Assembly: GCA_016930375.1 (NCBI GenBank)
Contig: JAFGGU010000012.1
Span: forward strand, 21,115 to 85,114
DNA from: Bacteroidales bacterium
GTDB lineage: Bacteria; Bacteroidota; Bacteroidia; Bacteroidales; UBA10428
DNA length: 64,000 nucleotides
Reading direction: 5' to 3'
Below the pieces are notes generated by a model. It had not been told where the DNA came from. It saw nothing but the letters and a program-made list of their open reading frames with translations, and made no database searches. This document shows, in pieces, positions 59,597 through 64,000 of the stretch. Position numbers and translations under genes: made by a program. Numbering within the stretch: the stretch's first letter is position 1; every line of letters starts with the position of its first letter.

Positions 59597-59726
59597 GTTC
59601 GGCTTAGGCTGTGCCTGAGCCGTATATATGTCTCCTGACTGTGCCTGTCAATTTGATAAATTGAATAGAATTCAGGCCATAAAGCATGAAAGGATAGGCT
59701 CGGCTTAGGCACAGCCTAAGCCGAAC
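59597..59726. repeat. 130-bp element bounded by 26-bp inverted repeats (25/26 match), MITE-like
   Basis: Left GTTCGGCTTAGGCTGTGCCTGAGCCG (59597-59622); right CGGCTTAGGCACAGCCTAAGCCGAAC (59701-59726); each arm is itself quasi-palindromic. Confidence 0.8.
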
Positions 59727-59746
59727 AGGGGAGGAAGTTAAAAAAA

Positions 59747-59761
59747 CTTCGCTGAGCGAAG
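59747..59761. repeat. Short hairpin CTTCGC-TGA-GCGAAG
   Basis: Perfect 6-bp stem next to the MITE-like element. Confidence 0.6.
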
Positions 59762-59794
59762 GAGTGTTAGTCAGGCATTTTATCCGTTTTAATT

Positions 59795-60175
59795 CTATTG
59801 TTTTGTCCATGTTATTGTTGGTTCACCACCACCACCATGAACAGTCCATGACATAGTCTTTTTTTCTGTACTCCATAGCACATCATATGTATCTGCTGGA
59901 ATAATCAGAACAGAAGCTTGGGAGCAAAACGGCAAATCAATGGTAATTGTATTCTCTGAATCATTTACAAGATAAGTTGTTGCATTACAGGTAGCACTGG
60001 GTTGAACTCCGATAATATTTAATATGTATTTGTTGTTTTCATCGAAATTAATTTCACGATTTGGAGCTTCCCAATCACCAATAATAAATTCAGAAAGAAT
60101 CTGTTCTTCCTCTTTTTTACAATTTGTGGCGAATAAAATAAAAATTGTTGCGATGATAAATAAAACATTTTTCAT
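59795..60175 (-). CDS. Small lipocalin-like lipoprotein, function unknown
   Basis: MKNVLFIIATIFILFATNCKKEEEQILSEFIIGDWEAP: lipobox followed by a GxW motif. Confidence 0.7.
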   Translation of the reverse strand: MKNVLFIIATIFILFATNCKKEEEQILSEFIIGDWEAPNREINFDENNKYILNIIGVQPSATCNATTYLVNDSENTITIDLPFCSQASVLIIPADTYDVLWSTEKKTMSWTVHGGGGEPTITWTKQ

Positions 60176-60472
60176 GATAATTGAGATTTAAATGATTCTA
60201 GGCAGTACATTACAATATCCGGACAATCTGACTACTTTGGCCGGACTAAATAGAAAATATTGAAGTTGCTGATTTTTAAAGAGTATTCTCATCTTAAAAA
60301 GTGGATATACAAATCTATCCATTTTAGTTTAAATTTATGACTTCTTTTTGTTTTACTCTTGCTTCCCCCTGGCGAGGTCAAGAAAATTTCGCAAAACGCG
60401 AGACTTTGCCCCTCTAAAGCAATTATAGAATTCGGAGTGGCAATCATTTTCCTGAAACATATTACCCTTAAA

Positions 60473-60502
60473 AATGCCCTGAGATTAACATTTCAGGGCA
60501 TT
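60473..60502 (-). terminator. Rho-independent-type terminator AATGCCCTGA-N10-TCAGGGCATT
   Basis: Perfect 10-bp stem downstream of the minus-strand gene 60530-61027, followed on that strand by a short T run. Confidence 0.7.
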
Positions 60503-60529
60503 ATTTTATTTTGCGTAAATACAAATAGA

Positions 60530-61027
60530 CTATTTGACTTTAATAAATTTGAATTCTCCTACTTTTACACCATCAGCTGTAAATTGCGTCATAGTCCTAT
60601 TTGTTGGAGTTTTAAATTCAAATTCATATTTAGCAAGAACTTTTTCAGGGTTTAAGTTATCAACTATATCCACACTTAGCTTTTTATCAGTAGTGAACAA
60701 GCCAATCCATGTATAGTAATCTCCGTTGGGATAAAGTAATAAACCTTTGAACTTACCATCTCTTTTATCAAAACCAGCATTATTCAGATACAAATCGGAT
60801 TTCTTACCCTTGATAATCTGAGATACAGTTGTTGTATGTGTTTTTCCATAGGGTATGCACTCCCACACTTCAACAGTGTCTTTATTAATATCACAATTCC
60901 AGGTGCCTAAGAACTGTTGAATTAACTCCACCTGATTGAGTTGTGTCTGTGCAGTTTGCGCGAGTATTCCATTGGCACAGATTAAAAGTAATACCGCGAT
61001 CGTCATGGTTAAGCCAATTTTTTTCAT
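60530..61027 (-). CDS. Secreted hypothetical protein, lipocalin/DUF1579-like
   Basis: Signal MKKIGLTMTIAVLLLICANGILAQ; QLNQVELIQQFLGTWNCD. Confidence 0.7.
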   Translation of the reverse strand: MKKIGLTMTIAVLLLICANGILAQTAQTQLNQVELIQQFLGTWNCDINKDTVEVWECIPYGKTHTTTVSQIIKGKKSDLYLNNAGFDKRDGKFKGLLLYPNGDYYTWIGLFTTDKKLSVDIVDNLNPEKVLAKYEFEFKTPTNRTMTQFTADGVKVGEFKFIKVK

Positions 61028-61367
61028 AAGCTTTGGGTTTAGGTAAATACTTGTGAGTTAGTTTTGACCACAGGTCAGAGAAGGGAAATTAAATTTACGA
61101 CATATTGGAGCTGAAGTCAAGTGCATTTTGACGAATTGGGTAAGTTTTTACCTGGGGGATTGTCAACATGGCCCCAGATTCCAGAATCGCAATTGCATTA
61201 GTATCGCATTTATCTTTGCCACTAAACCATAAATGCAATTATTAAATGATAAGTTCGAAACAAAAATTCTACTGAAAAGCCTATAAGTTATGTCTATTCA
61301 GTATTCTTTATAATATTCTGTATGAACATATTGTGGTAGATTTTGTTTAACATAGAATTACCGCTCT

Positions 61368-62141
61368 ATGGAAATCGTAGTTATTAGTTTGGCTGCATTT
61401 TTAACAGCCATTCTTACATTCTTTTCTGGTTTTGGACTTGGGACAATCTTAATGCCTGTCTTTGCTATCTTTTTCCCGATAGACATTGCGATTGCATTAA
61501 CTGGTGTGGTACATTTTTCCAATAACCTTTTCAAAATTTCTTTGGTCGGCAAGCATGCTGATAAAACAGTTCTGATTAGATTCGGAATTCCTGCAATCAT
61601 AGCATCTTTTGCGGGGGCATGGTTATTACTCAGAATCACTAAGATGCCATCAATTTTCGAATATCACCTGTGGGACAAGAATTTTGAAATTACTCCCGTT
61701 AAACTTGTAATCGCTATACTGTTAGTTATCTTTTCACTACTTGAAATTTTGCCGTCCGTCAAAAAAATTCAATTCAGCAGAAATAAACTCGCTCTTGGTG
61801 GAGTTCTAAGTGGCTTTTTTGGTGGTTTAACAGGTATTCAGGGGGCGATAAGAAGCGCATTCCTAATAAAGAGTGGATTAACAAAAGAAGCATATATTGC
61901 CACCGGAGTTGTAATTGCAAGTCTGGTGGATTTCACAAGACTTTCAGTTTATTCATCACGATTTAAAGAAGCGAACCTGCATGAATATTTGATATTAATC
62001 ATCGCTGCAACAATGGCAGCCATTGCCGGGGCATTTATTGGAAATAAACTCCTGAAGAAAATAACATTAAGGTTTATTCAAGTCTTGATTGCAATAATGC
62101 TCTTCCTGATTGCCATTGCGTTGGGAGCGGGAATAATCTAA
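61368..62141 (+). CDS. TSUP (TauE/SafE) family permease
   Basis: Eight-TM profile; SLAAFLTAILTFFSGFGLGTILMPVFAIFFPIDIAIALTGVVHFSNNLFK; GGVLSGFFGGLTGIQGAIRSAFLIKSGLTKE. Confidence 0.9.
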   Translation: MEIVVISLAAFLTAILTFFSGFGLGTILMPVFAIFFPIDIAIALTGVVHFSNNLFKISLVGKHADKTVLIRFGIPAIIASFAGAWLLLRITKMPSIFEYHLWDKNFEITPVKLVIAILLVIFSLLEILPSVKKIQFSRNKLALGGVLSGFFGGLTGIQGAIRSAFLIKSGLTKEAYIATGVVIASLVDFTRLSVYSSRFKEANLHEYLILIIAATMAAIAGAFIGNKLLKKITLRFIQVLIAIMLFLIAIALGAGII

Positions 62142-62153
62142 AACCCTGGGGAC

Positions 62154-62600
62154 ATGAAAAAATTTCAAATTGCCATTTTTAAAACGGTAGACGATTACAG
62201 GTCTGTAATGCCCCGATTGATTGTCGGATTAGTATTCCTTTCAGAAGGAATACAGAAGTTTATTTTTCCAGAACTGACAGGGGCAGGTCGGTTTGAAAAA
62301 ATCGGATTTGCAAATCCTGAGTTTCTGGCATCATTTGTTGCCTCTTTTGAAATTGTTTGCAGTGTGTTCATTTTAATTGGTTTATCGGTTAGAATTGCTG
62401 CAATACCTCTGTTAATCATCATGATAACTGCAATTGCGACAACAAAGATTCCTATTTTACTGGGGAAAGGATTCTGGTCAATGGCTCATGAAGCAAGGAC
62501 AGATTTTGCCATGACCATGCTTATTGTTTTTCTTCTCATTTATGGGTCAGGCAAATTGTCCATTGATTCCGTGATACAACAAAGGTGGAAATCAAGATAG
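62154..62600 (+). CDS. DoxX family membrane protein
   Basis: MPRLIVGLVFLSEGIQKFIFPELTGAGRFEKIGFANPEFLASFVASFEIVCSVFILIGL: typical DoxX. Confidence 0.88.
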   Translation: MKKFQIAIFKTVDDYRSVMPRLIVGLVFLSEGIQKFIFPELTGAGRFEKIGFANPEFLASFVASFEIVCSVFILIGLSVRIAAIPLLIIMITAIATTKIPILLGKGFWSMAHEARTDFAMTMLIVFLLIYGSGKLSIDSVIQQRWKSR

Positions 62601-62663
62601 CCATTATTGGATGATAAGGTTACCTTTATGCACGTGAATATTATAAATTTTAATTCAAGGATC

Positions 62664-63548
62664 ATGAAACTGCAAATCATACTTGTATTGTTCATGGGCA
62701 TTCTGTTCCAGGGCCTGTCATGTTACGGACAGGTTTTGACAGACTCAACCAAAACACTGAGAATTGAAACAATAGACGGGAACATTTACATAGGTAATTT
62801 GATTACCGAGGATTCTCTGACTTTGGTAGTAAAGACAGAAAGACTTGGTGTAATCCATATTCCCCTGGCTGATATAAAGTCAAGAACAGAATTGTCGGCT
62901 GCTAAAAAGGTGGAGGGGCAGTTTTGGCTGCCGAATCCCCAGTCATCACGCTATTTCTGGGCTCCGAACGGGTACGGACTCGAAGAGGGCTCGGCTTATT
63001 ACCAGAATATATGGATCTTATACAATCAGGTATCTGTTGGATTAACCAAAAACTTTTCAATCGGAGCAGGTATGTTGCCTTTGTTCCTGTTTGCCGGAGC
63101 ATCGACACCGATTTTCTTCGTGCCCAAGATCTCTCTACCGGTTGTCAGGGATAAATTTAGTGTAGGTACAGGTGCTTTTCTGGGCACGATCCTGGGAGAG
63201 GAGACGGGTTGGTTCGGACTGCTTTACGGCACTTCCACTTTTGGATCGAGAGACAGGAACATCAGTCTGGGTATGGCTTACGGATTCAGCCAGGATCAAT
63301 GGATGCAAAGGCCGCTCTGGAATATCAGCAGCATGATCCGGACCGGTCCGAAAGGCTACCTGATCACGGAAAATTATATCATTTCCGGCTCCGATGCAAC
63401 TGTTGTCATTGTCTCCCTGGGAGGCAGGACGATGATCCGCAGCGTTGGCCTCGACTACAGCTTGTGGCTTCCGTTCAGCGGCGAAATGGATTCCTTTGTG
63501 GCGATTCCTTTTCTGGGAATAACTGTCCCGATCGGTAGAAAGAAATAA
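62664..63548 (+). CDS. Secreted/outer-membrane protein of unknown function
   Basis: MKLQIILVLFMGILFQGLSCYGQ signal; LRIETIDGNIYIGNLITEDSLTLVVKTERLGVIHIPLADI Sm-like N-terminal segment, then a barrel-like C-terminal half. Confidence 0.75.
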   Translation: MKLQIILVLFMGILFQGLSCYGQVLTDSTKTLRIETIDGNIYIGNLITEDSLTLVVKTERLGVIHIPLADIKSRTELSAAKKVEGQFWLPNPQSSRYFWAPNGYGLEEGSAYYQNIWILYNQVSVGLTKNFSIGAGMLPLFLFAGASTPIFFVPKISLPVVRDKFSVGTGAFLGTILGEETGWFGLLYGTSTFGSRDRNISLGMAYGFSQDQWMQRPLWNISSMIRTGPKGYLITENYIISGSDATVVIVSLGGRTMIRSVGLDYSLWLPFSGEMDSFVAIPFLGITVPIGRKK

Positions 63549-63738
63549 ATTGCGGTGTTGTTCAAATGGACTTTCATGGGTAACCGGGGACTTACCATGA
63601 GTCTTTTTGCAATTGATCCATTTATGGTTTTTGCTTGTTAAATTCGTGTGAAAATGGTCATCTGATCATGTACATTCAAAGATTTTCAGTATCTTAGTGG
63701 TCCTCAAAAATGTGAAGAGTTTTGGAGGGATTACTATT

Positions 63739-63769
63739 GGGCAGCTATACCTGATGGCTGCCCTTTTTT
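63739..63769 (+). terminator. Intrinsic terminator GGGCAGC-N11-GCTGCCC-TTTTTT
   Basis: Perfect 7-bp stem plus T6, about 190 nt beyond the last stop codon. Confidence 0.8.
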
Positions 63770-63784
63770 CATGCCGGATTATTA

Positions 63785-63974
63785 GGGGCAAAGCCCGGCG
63801 CTAAGCAGAGTTTTCTTAACTCTGCTTGCTGCAACTGTAGTCTGTGACTATAGCTGTCAACTTAAGCTATTGTAGAAAGCACGGAGTGCTTTAATGTGAA
63901 TAGCGCCGGGTGAAACCCGGTGTCAAACAAGCGAATGAAAAACTCACAACCACGGAGTGGTTGAATATTAATTG
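63785..63974. repeat. Cluster of intergenic hairpins (REP-like, third class)
   Basis: AGCAGAGTT-TTCTT-AACTCTGCT, AAAGCACGGAGTGCTTT, CCGGGTGAAACCCGG, CAACCACGGAGTGGTTG; may continue past the window edge. Confidence 0.75.
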
Positions 63975-64000
63975 ATAGCATTTCAACGACAAATTCAACC

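Noticed and set aside
1-64000. tRNA, rRNA, prophage or known defence-system genes
   Set aside because: No such genes were recognised while reading the intergenic regions and translations; a tRNAscan/Rfam/defence-HMM run would be needed to exclude them formally.

Overview
64 kb of a Bacteroidota chromosome (SusC/SusD pairs, Tat-type Gfo/Idh proteins, TAnnTTTG-like promoters). Main blocks: (i) about 1-19 kb, two SusCD polysaccharide-utilization modules separated by a LacI regulator; the second carries two tandem GH144-like glucanase paralogues, a LamG lipoprotein and a Y_Y_Y/LuxR-type propeller regulator, so beta-1,2-glucan is the likely substrate. (ii) 19-28 kb, cold-shock protein, OsmC, nitrilase, and an FtsX-type permease divergent from an NtrC-type response regulator/kinase pair, with a perfect 12-bp inverted repeat between them. 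(iii) 28.7-38.8 kb, a sugar-acid operon: LacI regulator, mannonate-type SDR, a LarA-family nickel racemase homologue, MFS, UxaC, two Gfo/Idh and a UxaE-like epimerase. KdgK and Eda lie at 42.7-44.6 kb. (iv) 40.3-42.7 kb, ECF sigma/anti-sigma/lipoprotein cassette preceded by a perfect 14-bp inverted repeat. (v) 47.8-52.4 kb, ribokinase, exported nucleoside hydrolase, exported ADP-ribosylglycohydrolase-fold lipoprotein and a sugar transporter. (vi) DUF1080 and Gfo/Idh genes, rmuC, gmhA, an outer-membrane protein, then an AT-rich segment (about 59.8-62.6 kb) with TSUP and DoxX genes. Several structured intergenic repeats (REP/BIME-like, MITE-like, 7-bp arrays) are present. No rRNA, tRNA, CRISPR array or transposase was recognised. 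The most promising leads are the LarA homologue inside a hexuronate operon, the extracytoplasmic nucleoside/ADP-ribose salvage set, the two regulatory inverted repeats, and the modular fold-back repeat family. All family assignments come from reading the sequences; no database search was run.
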